From the NCBI GenBank assembly GCA_003139095.1, contig PLHW01000046.1, forward strand, positions 1 to 64,000: a stretch of 64,000 bases of DNA, given 5' to 3'. Below are positions 8,824 through 17,460 of the stretch, piece by piece (within the stretch, counting starts at the first letter, position 1; each line of letters begins with the position of its first letter). The notes below the pieces were generated by a model, which saw only the letters and a list, made by a program, of their open reading frames with translations, did not search any database and was not told the origin of the DNA. The translations under genes were made by a program, and so were the position numbers. Source of the DNA: Acidobacteriaceae bacterium (GTDB lineage: Bacteria > Acidobacteriota > Terriglobia > Terriglobales > Acidobacteriaceae).

Positions 8824-8908
8824 GTGGCAAAGATAACAGTCTGACCTCGCCCTGCCAAGGCCGAACCTCACCCGTCTGGTCGTAGCGTCAGTATCCTCGC
8901 CGGCTGTC

Positions 8909-8929
8909 GCGAGGGCGTCGCGCCCTCGC
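8909..8929. repeat. GC-rich hairpin, GGGCGTC family
   Basis: GCGAGGGCG-TCG-CGCCCTCGC is a perfect 9-bp stem with a 3-nt loop, between the DedA-rhodanese stop and the nucleotidyltransferase start. There is no T run, so it is not a standard terminator. A very similar hairpin stands at 25030-25051. Confidence 0.8.
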
Positions 8930-8958
8930 ATGCCGTTCGCAATTCCGCTCCAGAACGT

Positions 8959-9930
8959 TCAGCTGAACATCGGCAGCTTCACCACATCGTCGTGCGGCAC
9001 CGGTTCCACCGCATGCCCGGCCCTGCGCCACGCGCGCAACCCGCCCGCGATTACAAATACTTTGAATCCGTCTCGCTGCAAGATTTGCGCCACCCGGGCG
9101 CTTGTGCCTTCGCGCACTCAAGTACAGTAAAGGTAGATCTCTTTTTCGTTCGAAAGCGCCTTGATCTCCTCCGCCAGGTGATTGGGCTCGAGGCGAACCG
9201 ATCCCGCAATGCGCTCCGAGTCGGCGTCGTAATAGCCGTGGCTGCGCACATCGGCGATCACAATGCTTCCCGGCGGCGCCGTCGCCAGGCGTTCCGCCAA
9301 CTCTTCGGCTGACACGCGCGGCGCCGTATCCATTAGCCGGTATTTTCGGTAGATGAGGACGCGATACACAATGTATGCGGCCAGCCCGATCCCCAACACG
9401 GCTTCCGCCGCCGATCCCGCTGACCGCAGTCCGTTCGTGATCGCTCGCAGCGCATCGCTGAACACGTAGCCTGCCGCCGCGTACGCCCCAATGTAGAGCG
9501 CCGCGCCCATGGTATCGAACGCCAGAAATTGCTCCGGCCGCATCCGCATGCTTCCCGCCAGCGGCGGAGACATCGTATTGATCCCGGGAATAAATTTGGC
9601 AAACAGCAACGTCAGCTTGCCGCGCCGGTAAAAATATTCCGCCGAGCGTAATATGCACGTCTCCGGATTCGCCGACAACCGGCACAGAAAGCCAAGCAGC
9701 GCCCAGCCACTCGCTCTGCCCGCGTAATACAAAAGAATGTCGCCGCAGAGCATCGCCAACATCCCGGTGAGAAATACCACATAAAAATGCATCTGCCCAA
9801 AAGCGGCAATCGCGCCCGCCGTCAAAATCGCAAGCGCCGCCGGCAGCGGCAGCCCAATCGCTTCCGCAAAACAAATCGCCGCCAGCAGCGCGTACCCATG
9901 GCGCGACACAAGTGTCAGCAGATCGTTCAT
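8959..9930 (-). CDS. DedA-family membrane protein fused to rhodanese domain, read through an in-frame TGA (possible selenocysteine)
   Basis: Residues 1 to about 200 form a DedA/SNARE-associated membrane domain (MNDLLTLVSRHGYALLAA, then FAKFIPGINTMSPPLAGS). A C-terminal rhodanese domain follows (VSAEELAERL, IVIADVRSHGYYDAD, GSVRLEPNHL). The frame meets TGA at 9118-9120 directly after EIYLYCT. In the same frame 52 more codons encode a normal rhodanese end (VREGTSARVAQIL, AGGLRAWRRAGH, KLPMFS) to a TGA at 8959-8961. In DedA-rhodanese relatives I expect Cys at the TGA position (YCTCxxExTSAR). Either TGA encodes selenocysteine, helped by the hairpin at 9079-9104, or this is a nonsense mutation or sequencing error. 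The full product would be 323 residues, the stopped form 270. The start is ATG 9930; TATACT about 30 nt upstream may be the -10. Confidence 0.78.
9079..9104 (-). promoter_or_regulatory. Candidate bacterial SECIS hairpin downstream of the in-frame TGA
   Basis: Reading the minus strand and counting from the base after TGA, bases 17-21 (GCGCC) pair perfectly with 27-31 (GGCGC) around loop CGGGT (22-26). CAA at 14-16 can pair with TTG at 37-39 below an internal bulge. Bacterial SECIS elements usually place a small G-containing apical loop about 16-37 nt after the UGA, and this fits. A competing stem (TGCGC at 2-6 with GCGCA at 28-32) is possible. The stem is also coding, so codon bias in a GC-rich gene could produce it by chance. 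Confidence 0.4.
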
Positions 9931-10044
9931 AGCAGACCATTCACCGCAGAATAATTTGTGTAGTATAGCAACCGAAGCGCGGCCGCTAGTAGAGAGCAAC
10001 ACGGGGAAGGGAAGTGCACTCCGTCAAAAGGAAACTTCGCTCAT

Positions 10045-10088
10045 AGCTCGAAGCTCGTAACTCGAGGCTCGCGGCTCAAAACTCGCGG
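10045..10088. repeat. Word-repeat run at the 3' end of the polyprenyl synthase gene
   Basis: Near-copies of a 7-8-nt word (AGCTCGA, AGCTCGTA, ACTCGAG, GCTCGCG, GCTCAAA, ACTCGCG) run straight into the stop codon of the minus-strand polyprenyl synthase gene at 10089-10091. Confidence 0.85.
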
Positions 10089-11075
10089 CTACTTCTCCCG
10101 CGCCACCACAAACTCCGGAGCCCACAGCAACGCCCTCTTGATCTCCGAGTCCGGAAACACGCAAATCGCCTGCCGCGCCGATTCCGCATACCGCGCTGCC
10201 TCGCCCGTCGCATACTCGAGCGAGCCATAACGGCTGAGAATCGTCAGAATGTCCGCATGCGTCACGCCATTAAACGCGCGGTCGCGCAGCACGGCTTCGA
10301 TCTGTACGCGCTCTGTCCCCGTACACCGTTCCAGCGCGTGAATCACCGCCATCGTCGCCTTGCCTTCGCGCAAATCGCTCGCCACCGGCTTGCCCAGCAC
10401 GCTCTCTGACGCGGTCAGGTCCAGCACATCGTCCACAATCTGGAACGCCATTCCCAGGTCGCGTCCATACTGCCCCAGCCGCTCTTCCTGCTGCACCGTC
10501 GCGCCCCCCAGAATCCCGCCCACCCGCATGCACACCGAAAACAGGCACGCCGTCTTGCGGTAAATCAGGTCCAGGTATTCCGCCACTGAGATCGGCCTTC
10601 CCAGCTTTTCCATTTGCAGCAGTTCGCCCTCAACCATCTGCTGCGTCAGTTCCGTCAGCACGTCCAGAATGCGGAAATTCCGCTCCTGCACCGCGATCTT
10701 GAACGCCTGCATGTACAGCCAGTCGCCCGCCAGCACGCATTTCGAATTTCCCCACTGCGTGTTGGCCGCCGGCCGCCCGCGCCGGATCTCCGCCTCATCG
10801 ATAATGTCGTCGTGCACCAGCGTCGCCGTATGAATGATCTCCACCACCGACGCCAGCTTCACCGCGCCCGCGCCTTTATAGCCGAGCAGCTTTGCCGAAA
10901 GCAGCAGCAGCGCCGGCCGAATGCGCTTGCCCCCGCCCGCCCGCAAATACTCGCCAATCTCCGTTATGGCCGCTACGTTTGAGACCGTGTCCTGCCCGAA
11001 CTGCTCCTCGATCGCGACAATGTCGTCGCGCAGCAGGTCGAAAATCTCTTTCCCGTTAATGGCGGTTGTGCTCAA
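10089..11075 (-). CDS. Trans-prenyl (polyprenyl) diphosphate synthase
   Basis: A 328-residue IspB/HepT-like enzyme that condenses isopentenyl diphosphate with allylic diphosphates to make long-chain precursors, probably the menaquinone side chain. The first aspartate-rich motif is LVHDDIIDEAEIRRG and the second FQIVDDVLDLTAS; GGGKRIRPALLLL is the N-terminal substrate motif. The start appears to be TTG 11075 (TTGAGCACAACC), with a weak GGAAA upstream. Chain length cannot be read with confidence, though long-chain synthesis is usual for this length. The stop lies in a word-repeat run. Confidence 0.9.
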   Translation of the reverse strand: MSTTAINGKEIFDLLRDDIVAIEEQFGQDTVSNVAAITEIGEYLRAGGGKRIRPALLLLSAKLLGYKGAGAVKLASVVEIIHTATLVHDDIIDEAEIRRGRPAANTQWGNSKCVLAGDWLYMQAFKIAVQERNFRILDVLTELTQQMVEGELLQMEKLGRPISVAEYLDLIYRKTACLFSVCMRVGGILGGATVQQEERLGQYGRDLGMAFQIVDDVLDLTASESVLGKPVASDLREGKATMAVIHALERCTGTERVQIEAVLRDRAFNGVTHADILTILSRYGSLEYATGEAARYAESARQAICVFPDSEIKRALLWAPEFVVAREK

Positions 11076-11102
11076 GTTTTATTTCCGCTTGCCAATAATC
11101 AT

Positions 11103-11148
11103 GAACCGCAGAGATCGCTGAGGTCGCAGAGACTTCTGACTTCTCACT
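11103..11148. repeat. Word-repeat run at the 3' end of yajQ
   Basis: CCGCAGAGATCGCTGAGGTC is followed by GACTTCTGACTTCTCACTTC. The second part runs into the yajQ stop codon on the minus strand (reading TGAAGTGAGAAGTCAGAAGT), so the TGA is the first word of the run. It uses the same words as the run after rimO. Confidence 0.8.
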
Positions 11149-11646
11149 TCAATTCGTCCGGTAATTCACAAACTGCATATCGATCCCAAAATCCTTCTGC
11201 TTCAGCAGCGCAATAATCTCCTGCAGCGTATCCCGATCCTTGCCGCTGATCCGCACGAGGTCGCCCTGAATCGACGCCTGTATCTTCTTCTTCGAATCCT
11301 TCACGGTTTTGACGATCTCTCTCGCCTTCTCGATCGGGATGCCTTGCTGCATGGTGATCTTTTGCTTCGCCGTGCTCCCCGCCGCCGGCTCGATCGTGCC
11401 GTAAATCAGACCCTTCAGCGGCACTCCGCGCTTCACCAGCTTTTGCTGAAAAATATCGTTGATCGCCTTCAACTTGTATTCGTCCGCCGAATGCAGCACG
11501 ATCGCGTCCTTGCCCTCCATCGCGATCTGCGACTTCGAGTCTTTCAGGTCAAAGCGGGTGGTGATTTCCTTCATCGCCTGCTGGATCGCGTTCGAAACTT
11601 CTTGCAGGTCAATCTTGCTCACAATGTCAAAACTGTTATCGGGCAT
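11149..11646 (-). CDS. yajQ: YajQ family nucleotide-binding protein
   Basis: A 165-residue UPF0234 protein starting MPDNSFDIVSKIDLQEVSNA, the family's conserved opening. FDLKDSKSQI and the C-terminal KDSKKKIQASIQGD with RDTLQEIIALLK are further hallmarks. Some members bind cyclic di-GMP and act with transcription factors, while others bind RNA; the function here is inferred only from family. The start is ATG 11646; the ten upstream codons derive from a repeat-like stretch (CTCTCGGCTCGCGGCTC at 11655-11671) and are excluded. Confidence 0.9.
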   Translation of the reverse strand: MPDNSFDIVSKIDLQEVSNAIQQAMKEITTRFDLKDSKSQIAMEGKDAIVLHSADEYKLKAINDIFQQKLVKRGVPLKGLIYGTIEPAAGSTAKQKITMQQGIPIEKAREIVKTVKDSKKKIQASIQGDLVRISGKDRDTLQEIIALLKQKDFGIDMQFVNYRTN

Positions 11647-11753
11647 AGTTCTGTTCGCTCTCGGCTCGCGGCTCAAACGTCAAATTGCCCGCGCCGGTGC
11701 TGCACACTTGAGGTTATCAGAAGAAGCAAACTCTGGGGCGCGGAAACCGTTTG

Positions 11754-12635
11754 TCAACCGAGCGGCTTTTCGGCGGATCTCACTCCAGCGGCGCGGTCTT
11801 TGACGCGCTCCGCGATCTTGAAAAATGCGCGAAAATTCTTCCCCGTCCGCTCCCCGATTTCCTCCGCCGTCACTCCGCGCAGTTCCCCAATCTGCCGCGC
11901 AACTTCCACTACAAAGCCGGGCTCGTTCCGTTTCCCCCGATGCGGAATCGGCGCCAGATACGGCGAATCCGTCTCGATCAGCATCCGGTCGAGCGGCACA
12001 AACTGCGCCGCCTCGCGAATATTCTGCGCCTTCGGAAACGTCACATTGCCGGCAAACGAAATCATGAAGCCCATCTCCAGCGCCCGCCGCGCATGTTCCA
12101 CATTCCCGGTGAAGCAATGCAAAACGCCGCCCAACGCGCTCGAACTCAAATGCGGCGCCGCCCAATTCTCGCCGATTATTCCCAGGCAATCGTCCCACGC
12201 GTCCTCGCTGTTGTCCGAAGGCCGGCAATGAATAATGATCGGCAGCTTCGCCGTCTGCGCCAGTTCCATCTGCCGCCGGAAAACCGCTTTCTGCTGCTCG
12301 CGCGGTGAGTGATCGTAAAAATAATCCAGCCCGATCTCTCCCCACCCAATCACCCTTGGATGCCGCGCCCACTCCAGCAATCGCGCATAAGCCGCATCGT
12401 TCGCCAAACTCGCCTCGTGCGGATGCACGCCCACGCTCGCCCAAATTTCCGGATACTGCGCCTGCCCGCCAAACTCCTCCGCCAGCCGAATCCCGCAATC
12501 CGCCGTCTCCGGCCCGTCCCCGTTTCCGATCGCAAGATACGTCTCAACTCCCGCCGCCTTCGCCCGTGCCAAAACCTCGGCGCGATCCGCGTCGTACCGC
12601 TTGCCCTCAAGATGCGCGTGCGAATCAATAAACAT
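11754..12635 (-). CDS. TatD family metal-dependent hydrolase
   Basis: A 293-residue TIM-barrel hydrolase. Metal ligands are visible in FIDSHAHLEG (start), GEIGLDYFY, IIHCRPSD, LHCFTGN and IETDSPYLAPIPHRG. TatD enzymes act as 3'-5' exonucleases on DNA or RNA and in oxidative DNA repair; YcfH-type members are often adjacent to metG, as here (upstream on the same strand, 175 nt away). ATG 12635 starts MFIDSHAHLE; an alternative TTG at 12647 is better placed relative to GGAAGGAA, so four more residues are possible. Confidence 0.9.
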   Translation of the reverse strand: MFIDSHAHLEGKRYDADRAEVLARAKAAGVETYLAIGNGDGPETADCGIRLAEEFGGQAQYPEIWASVGVHPHEASLANDAAYARLLEWARHPRVIGWGEIGLDYFYDHSPREQQKAVFRRQMELAQTAKLPIIIHCRPSDNSEDAWDDCLGIIGENWAAPHLSSSALGGVLHCFTGNVEHARRALEMGFMISFAGNVTFPKAQNIREAAQFVPLDRMLIETDSPYLAPIPHRGKRNEPGFVVEVARQIGELRGVTAEEIGERTGKNFRAFFKIAERVKDRAAGVRSAEKPLG

Positions 12636-12810
12636 CTGTCCTGACAATTCCTTCCGCTATGTGCGCTCGGCAGTTTTTCTCGGCGCGCTCCGCGGTCTTC
12701 TCCGCGAACTCTGCGGTTAAGGGCTTTCTTCTGCGGAACGAGAACTGACTTGATCCCTTGTGCGAGCGGGTCAGCCGCCGGTCCTACAGAAAGCCCACCC
12801 AGCCGCGCCC

Positions 12811-14847
12811 CTACTTCAGCCGCGCCCCCACCGGCACGTCCTCCAAAAAGCTCGCCAGCACCGGCTTTCCGCCCTCAATCGACGCCGCCACAATCATCCC
12901 ATTCGACTCCAGCCCGCGTAATTTTCGCGGCGCCAGGTTCGCCACAATCACCACCTTGCGCCCAATCAGCGTTTCCGGCGCATACGCCTCCGCAATCCCC
13001 GCTACCAGTTGCCGCACTTCGTTCCCCAGGTCCACTTCCAGCCGCAGCAATTTATCCGCACCCTTCACGCGCTCTGCCACCTTCACCTGCGCCACCCGCA
13101 ACTCAATCTTGGCAAAATCGTCGATGCTGATTTTCCCCTCCGCAACCGCGCCCGCCTTGCCTGCCTCAGTTTTAACCGGCGCAGCCGAACTTCCCGGCGC
13201 AACCGGAGTCGCCGCCGTCTGCGTGCTCCCGCCCACTACACTCGCTCCAGCCGCCGCGCTCGCCCCACCATCTTTCGCCTCTTCCATCTTCTGCATCCTC
13301 TCAATCGCCGATTTGTCCGCCCGCGGAAACACCGCCTGCACCTCGCCCAGCTTCGTTCCTAGTTGCAACTGTCCCCAGCGCAGTTGCGTCAAGTCGAATT
13401 TTCCAATTTCTCCCAGCCCCAGCTGCGCCCAGATCTTCGCCGTTGCTTCCGGCATCACCGGATGCGCCAGCGCCGCCACAATCCGCAACGCCTCCGCGCT
13501 CGTATACAGCACGGTCGCCAGCCGCGACCGGCTGTCCTCATCCTGCTTCTCGCCGAGCGCCCACGGCTCGTTTTCTACGATGTACTTATCCACCGCAGAA
13601 ACCAGTCCCCATGCCGCTTCCAGCGCTTTTGAAAACTGGCATTGATCGAAGAGCGCGCCGAAATCCGCAATCGTTTTCGCCGCCGCCTCCGCAATCGCGG
13701 CGTCCTGCGGTGACCGCGCCGCATTCGATGGATACGGCACCTCGCCCTTAAAATACCGAGTAATCATCGTCAGCGTCCGGCTCGCCAGATTTCCCAGCCC
13801 GTTCGCCAGGTCTGAGTTATAGCGCTGCACCAGCGCATCGAAGCTGAACGATCCGTCCTGCCCAAACACGATTTCCCGCAGCAAAAAATACCGCAGCGCG
13901 TCCGCGCCCAGCACATCCAGAATTGTCTCAGCCCGCACAATATTCCCGCGCGACTTCGACATTTTATTTTCTTCAAACAGCAGCCAGCCGTGCGCCGTAA
14001 TCCCCTTTGGCAGCGGCAAGCCCGCCGCCATCAGAAACGCCGGCCAGTACACACAGTGAAACCGCACAATCTCTTTTCCGATCATGTGTACGTCCGCCGG
14101 CCAGTAGCGTTCAAACTTTGTTGTGTCCTCCGACCCGTACCCGAGCGCCGTCACATAATTCGCCAGCGCATCCAGCCACACATAAATCACGTGCCTCGGA
14201 TCGTCCGGAACCGGGATGCCCCATCCAAACGTGCTGCGGCTGATCGAAAGATCGCGCAGCCCGCCGCTCACAAACGACAGCACCTCGTTCCGCCGCGTCT
14301 CCGGGCGAATAAAATCCGGCTGCTTCGTGTACAGCTCAATCAGCCGCTCCTGAAATGCCGACAGCTTGAAAAAATAATTCTCTTCCTGCACCGTCTCCGT
14401 CGGCCGCCCGCACTCCGGGCACGGCGCTCCCGCCCCCACCGCATCCACATACAGTTCGTCATACACGCAATATTGGCCAGTGTAATGGCTCTTGTAGATG
14501 TAGCCCGCGTCCGCAATCCGCTTCCACAGCGCCTGCACGCCGCGCTTGTGCCGCTCCGAAGTCGTGCGGATAAAGTCGTCGTACGTGAGCCCCATGCGGT
14601 CCCACAGCGCGCGAAATTTTCCCGACACTTCGTCGGTAAACTGCTGCGGAGTCGTGCCCGCCGCCTGCGCCGCCCGCTCAATCTTCTGTCCATGCTCGTC
14701 GGTTCCCGTCAGGAACCACGTGTCGTCGCCGAGCATCCGATGCCGCCGCGCAATCGTGTCGCAGGCTATCGTGGTGTACGCATGCCCGATGTGCGGCCGC
14801 GCATTGACGTAATAAATAGGAGTCGTGATGTAAAACGTTTTGCTCAT
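12811..14847 (-). CDS. metG: Methionyl-tRNA synthetase with C-terminal tRNA-binding domain
   Basis: A 678-residue class I synthetase that charges tRNA-Met. Seen in order: the HIGH motif in ARPHIGHAY, a zinc-knuckle remnant with CPECG near residue 145, the KMSKSRGNIV motif, the anticodon-binding helical domain, an Ala/Gly-rich linker near residues 530-575, and an EMAP/Trbp111-type OB domain (IDDFAKIELRVAQVKVAE to the end) that aids tRNA binding or dimerisation. The start overlaps the methyltransferase stop by 4 nt (ATGA), so they are coupled. Confidence 0.96.
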   Translation of the reverse strand: MSKTFYITTPIYYVNARPHIGHAYTTIACDTIARRHRMLGDDTWFLTGTDEHGQKIERAAQAAGTTPQQFTDEVSGKFRALWDRMGLTYDDFIRTTSERHKRGVQALWKRIADAGYIYKSHYTGQYCVYDELYVDAVGAGAPCPECGRPTETVQEENYFFKLSAFQERLIELYTKQPDFIRPETRRNEVLSFVSGGLRDLSISRSTFGWGIPVPDDPRHVIYVWLDALANYVTALGYGSEDTTKFERYWPADVHMIGKEIVRFHCVYWPAFLMAAGLPLPKGITAHGWLLFEENKMSKSRGNIVRAETILDVLGADALRYFLLREIVFGQDGSFSFDALVQRYNSDLANGLGNLASRTLTMITRYFKGEVPYPSNAARSPQDAAIAEAAAKTIADFGALFDQCQFSKALEAAWGLVSAVDKYIVENEPWALGEKQDEDSRSRLATVLYTSAEALRIVAALAHPVMPEATAKIWAQLGLGEIGKFDLTQLRWGQLQLGTKLGEVQAVFPRADKSAIERMQKMEEAKDGGASAAAGASVVGGSTQTAATPVAPGSSAAPVKTEAGKAGAVAEGKISIDDFAKIELRVAQVKVAERVKGADKLLRLEVDLGNEVRQLVAGIAEAYAPETLIGRKVVIVANLAPRKLRGLESNGMIVAASIEGGKPVLASFLEDVPVGARLK

Positions 14848-15509
14848 GATTTTGTAGTCACTTGCTTGCAGGCAAATATGTAGGCCCTACGGCTCTGGTA
14901 TTCAACCTCTGGAGGATACGGCTCGCGCTCGATCAGTTCGTCGACTGAAAAACCGGCCGCGCGCAAGCACTCTGTCACTTGCCCAGTACGAAAAAAATAA
15001 AAATCCAGCGCTGTAGCGCAGCCCCACAAATTGTCCACATGCACGATCTCTCCGCCCACATGGAAGCTGAGCAGCAGCCACCCTCCCGGCTTCAGCGCCC
15101 TGCACATCTCGCGCATCGCGAGCGCGTGATCGTCGGGCGGAAGATTGACAATCGCGTAAAAGGCCGCAATTCCCGCCCAATTCTCGTCCGCTACCGGCAG
15201 CGCCAACATGTCGCCCTCACTGAATTCAATTCCGGGGCTCAACCGCCGTGCCTGTTCAACCATTTTCGGCGACAAATCCATGCCGCAGACCGCAACTCCC
15301 CGATCCCGCAGATAATGCGCAACCTGTCCCGGCCCGCAGCCCAAGTCGCACACCAATCCCGCGCCCTTCACTCGCGCCGCAAAACGATCGAGCAGTTCGC
15401 AATCGAGTGGCTTCTGTCGCAATTCATCAAAAAGATGGCTCGCATATTCTTCGGCGACGAAGTCGTATCCAACCCGCACTTCGCCAGTTTTCTGTTCCGT
15501 AGTCGCCAT
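14844..15509 (-). CDS. Class I SAM-dependent methyltransferase
   Basis: A 221-residue Rossmann-fold methyltransferase. Motif I is LVCDLGCGPGQVAHYL, motif II MDLSPKM, and the post-core segment CRALKPGGWLLLSFHVGG. The substrate is unknown; it resembles UbiE/Methyltransf_25 members. ATG 15509 is preferred because AGGGG lies 4 nt upstream. ATG 15521 and a start inside larC at 15560 are also open. It sits between larC (16 nt upstream) and metG (4-nt overlap), and no link between these functions is obvious. Confidence 0.85.
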   Translation of the reverse strand: MATTEQKTGEVRVGYDFVAEEYASHLFDELRQKPLDCELLDRFAARVKGAGLVCDLGCGPGQVAHYLRDRGVAVCGMDLSPKMVEQARRLSPGIEFSEGDMLALPVADENWAGIAAFYAIVNLPPDDHALAMREMCRALKPGGWLLLSFHVGGEIVHVDNLWGCATALDFYFFRTGQVTECLRAAGFSVDELIEREPYPPEVEYQSRRAYIFACKQVTTKS

Positions 15510-15525
15510 CGTCCCCTGCATTGCG

Positions 15526-16773
15526 CTACGCGGAGCCTCGGCCGCTGGCGGGATACGCACGCAGCGCCTCTTCCATCACTCGCTTCAGCGGCACTCGATT
15601 TTCTTCGGCAATCTTCCGGCAGTCTTCAAACTCCGGCGCATAATTCGACACCGTTCCATTCATATTCGCAATCTTAATCCGCACCGGTCCCCACGAGGTC
15701 TCCACCATCTCCCACCGCCGCTCCAGCACGCGCCGCTGCTCATCGCGCCGCCGCACGCCCAGCGTCGTAGTCTCCGCAAAAATTAGTTTCGTCAGCCGCT
15801 CCGCATCCTCGGGCTTCGCCAACACCGTCAACAGCGCCCCCGGACGGTTCTTCTTCATCTGCACCGGAACGCTGAACACATCCAGCGCGCCCTCGCTGAG
15901 CAACCGCTCCATCGCATACGCCAGCACCTGCGGGCTCAGATCGTCAAGGTTCGCCTCCAGCACCGTAATCCTTTCCTCCGCGATTCCACCGGGCAATGCA
16001 CCCGCCTTCGCCGAAGTAATCGCTTCGGACTTTGAGTCCGCCTCCCCAATCGTCAGCCGCAACAAATTCGGATGCTCCGCGAACTCGCGGCTCCCCGCGC
16101 CATATCCCGACTTCTCCATTCTCATCGCAGGCAGCGCTCCAAACCTCCCCACCAGCGTCTTCACAATGGCCGCGCCCGTCGGCGTCACCAGCTCCACCTG
16201 CGGTCCCAGCGAAAATACCGGCACGCCCTCCAGCAATTTCACCGTTGCCGGAGCCGGCACCGGCAGCGTCCCATGCGCGCATTTCACCGTTCCGCCGCCC
16301 ACGTTCAGCGCCGAGCACACCCACTCATCCACGCCCAGCGCTTCCGCTCCCACCGCGGCACACACAATATCGACCATCGCATCCACCGCGCCCACTTCGT
16401 GGAAGTGCACTCGCTCAATCGAGGTATTGTGAACCGCGGCCTCCGCCGCCCCCAGCGCCTCAAACATGCGGATCGCCGTCGCCTTCGCCCCCGGCGCAAT
16501 CGCCGCCTTCTCAATAATCCCGCGAATCTCCGTCAGCCCCCGTGCATGACTATGACTATGCCCATGCCAATCCTTCTCCCCTCCGGCACGCACATCCACT
16601 TTAGTGGCCGCGATCCCTCCGCGCATCACCCGCGAGATCTCCAGCCGCGCCCCCAAGTCCAGCGCCGCCACCGCTGCCTCCAGCAATTTCGGCCGAACTC
16701 CCGCATCCACCAGCGCGCCCAGAAACATGTCGCCGCTGATCCCGGAAAAGCAGTCAAGGTAAGCAATGCGCAT
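15526..16773 (-). CDS. larC: Nickel-pincer cofactor biosynthesis protein LarC
   Basis: A 415-residue LarC homologue. It opens MRIAYLDCFSGISGDMFLGA and contains RVHFHEVGAVDAMVDIV, LNVGGGTVKCAHGTLPVPAPA and ETTTLGVRRR, all family landmarks. LarC uses CTP to insert nickel into the pyridinium bis-thiocarboxylate cofactor of lactate racemase and related enzymes. Residues about 68-75 form a His-rich patch (HGHSHSHAR) that may bind nickel. In Lactobacillus the gene is split by a programmed frameshift; here it is one continuous frame. LarA, LarB and LarE genes are not in the window. Confidence 0.93.
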   Translation of the reverse strand: MRIAYLDCFSGISGDMFLGALVDAGVRPKLLEAAVAALDLGARLEISRVMRGGIAATKVDVRAGGEKDWHGHSHSHARGLTEIRGIIEKAAIAPGAKATAIRMFEALGAAEAAVHNTSIERVHFHEVGAVDAMVDIVCAAVGAEALGVDEWVCSALNVGGGTVKCAHGTLPVPAPATVKLLEGVPVFSLGPQVELVTPTGAAIVKTLVGRFGALPAMRMEKSGYGAGSREFAEHPNLLRLTIGEADSKSEAITSAKAGALPGGIAEERITVLEANLDDLSPQVLAYAMERLLSEGALDVFSVPVQMKKNRPGALLTVLAKPEDAERLTKLIFAETTTLGVRRRDEQRRVLERRWEMVETSWGPVRIKIANMNGTVSNYAPEFEDCRKIAEENRVPLKRVMEEALRAYPASGRGSA

Positions 16774-16857
16774 AAAACCTGGTCCCTGGTCGTTCGTCGA
16801 CGGTCGTTAGCAAGCAAATCTGTGCGGAGACCCCGAACGACCCCCGATGAGTGGCAA

Positions 16858-16925
16858 ACGGTAGCGCCGGCGTTCTAGCCGCGCCTCGGCTTTACCGTAG
16901 CGCCGGCGTCTCGCCCTCGCCCCCG
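16858..16925. repeat. Duplicated GTAGCGCCGGCGT element
   Basis: GGTAGCGCCGGCGTTCTAG (starting near 16861) recurs as CGTAGCGCCGGCGTCTCG about 38 nt later, followed by GCCCTCGCCCCCGG. The CGGCGTCTCGCC core resembles the hairpins at 8909 and 25030. The whole stretch 16774-17053 between larC and higB otherwise shows no gene. Confidence 0.55.
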
Positions 16926-17053
16926 GATGACGATTACAAGCGACGAATTTTCATCATAGGTTTCGCTCATCTCCCCGTCAAACCGCCCGCAAATATTCGG
17001 CCGCACAATTGAATATGTCAGCGCGTGGTTTCTCGTTAGAATTCCGAAACCGC

Positions 17054-17082
17054 TTGACACGATATAGTGATGTTACTATATT
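17054..17082 (+). promoter_or_regulatory. higBA promoter with operator palindrome over the -10
   Basis: TTGACA (17054-17059), a 17-nt spacer and TATATT (17077-17082) form a near-consensus sigma-70 promoter. A perfect inverted repeat ATATAGT (17062-17068) / ACTATAT (17075-17081) with a 6-nt centre covers the -10, the expected place for an autorepressor site of the HigA-type antitoxin. Transcription would start near 17089, about 3 nt before the ATG at 17092, giving an almost leaderless mRNA. Confidence 0.75.
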
Positions 17083-17091
17083 GAAGTGGTC

Positions 17092-17460
17092 ATGTCCGGC
17101 CAACCGTCGCTAAAGCCGGTAACTTGGATCGGGACTAGCCTCAAAGACTTGCGCAGCTTCCCCGAGCCTGTGCAGGACCTTATCGGCTATGCGTTATACG
17201 TTGCCCAGCGCGGGGGCAAGCATCAGGATGCCAAGGTGCTGAGCGGCTTTGGCGGAGCAGGCGTCTTAGAACTCATTAAGGACCATCGCGGTGACACATT
17301 CCGCGCCGTCTATACCTTGAGATATGCGGGCAGCGTCTATGTTCTTCACGCCTTCCAGAAGAAATCCAAGACCGGCCGGCAAACACCGCTTCATGACATT
17401 GCACTAATCAAGCAGCGACTGCGCGAGGCCGAACGGACTGCTCGGGAGAGATCGCTATGA
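17092..17460 (+). CDS. HigB/RelE-like toxin (phage Gp49-like family)
   Basis: A 122-residue protein of the Gp49-like/DUF891 branch of RelE toxins, which are ribosome-dependent mRNA endonucleases. Visible landmarks are LRSFPEPVQDLIGYAL, FRAVYTLRYAGSVYVLHAFQKKSKTGRQTP and a C-terminal basic helix (IKQRLREAERTARER). The FQKKS segment carries the usual basic catalytic residues. ATG 17092 fits the promoter; GTG 17086 would lie upstream of the predicted transcript start. Its stop overlaps the antitoxin start (ATGA). Confidence 0.85.
   Translation: MSGQPSLKPVTWIGTSLKDLRSFPEPVQDLIGYALYVAQRGGKHQDAKVLSGFGGAGVLELIKDHRGDTFRAVYTLRYAGSVYVLHAFQKKSKTGRQTPLHDIALIKQRLREAERTARERSL

Noticed and set aside
8888-9940. 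350-residue frame overlapping the DedA-rhodanese gene
   Set aside because: Different frame of the same strand, no DedA or rhodanese motifs. It could suggest a frameshift, but the rhodanese continues in the original frame after TGA, so no frameshift is needed.
15526-16773. Programmed frameshift in larC
   Set aside because: Known in Lactobacillus, but here a single 415-codon frame covers the whole family length.
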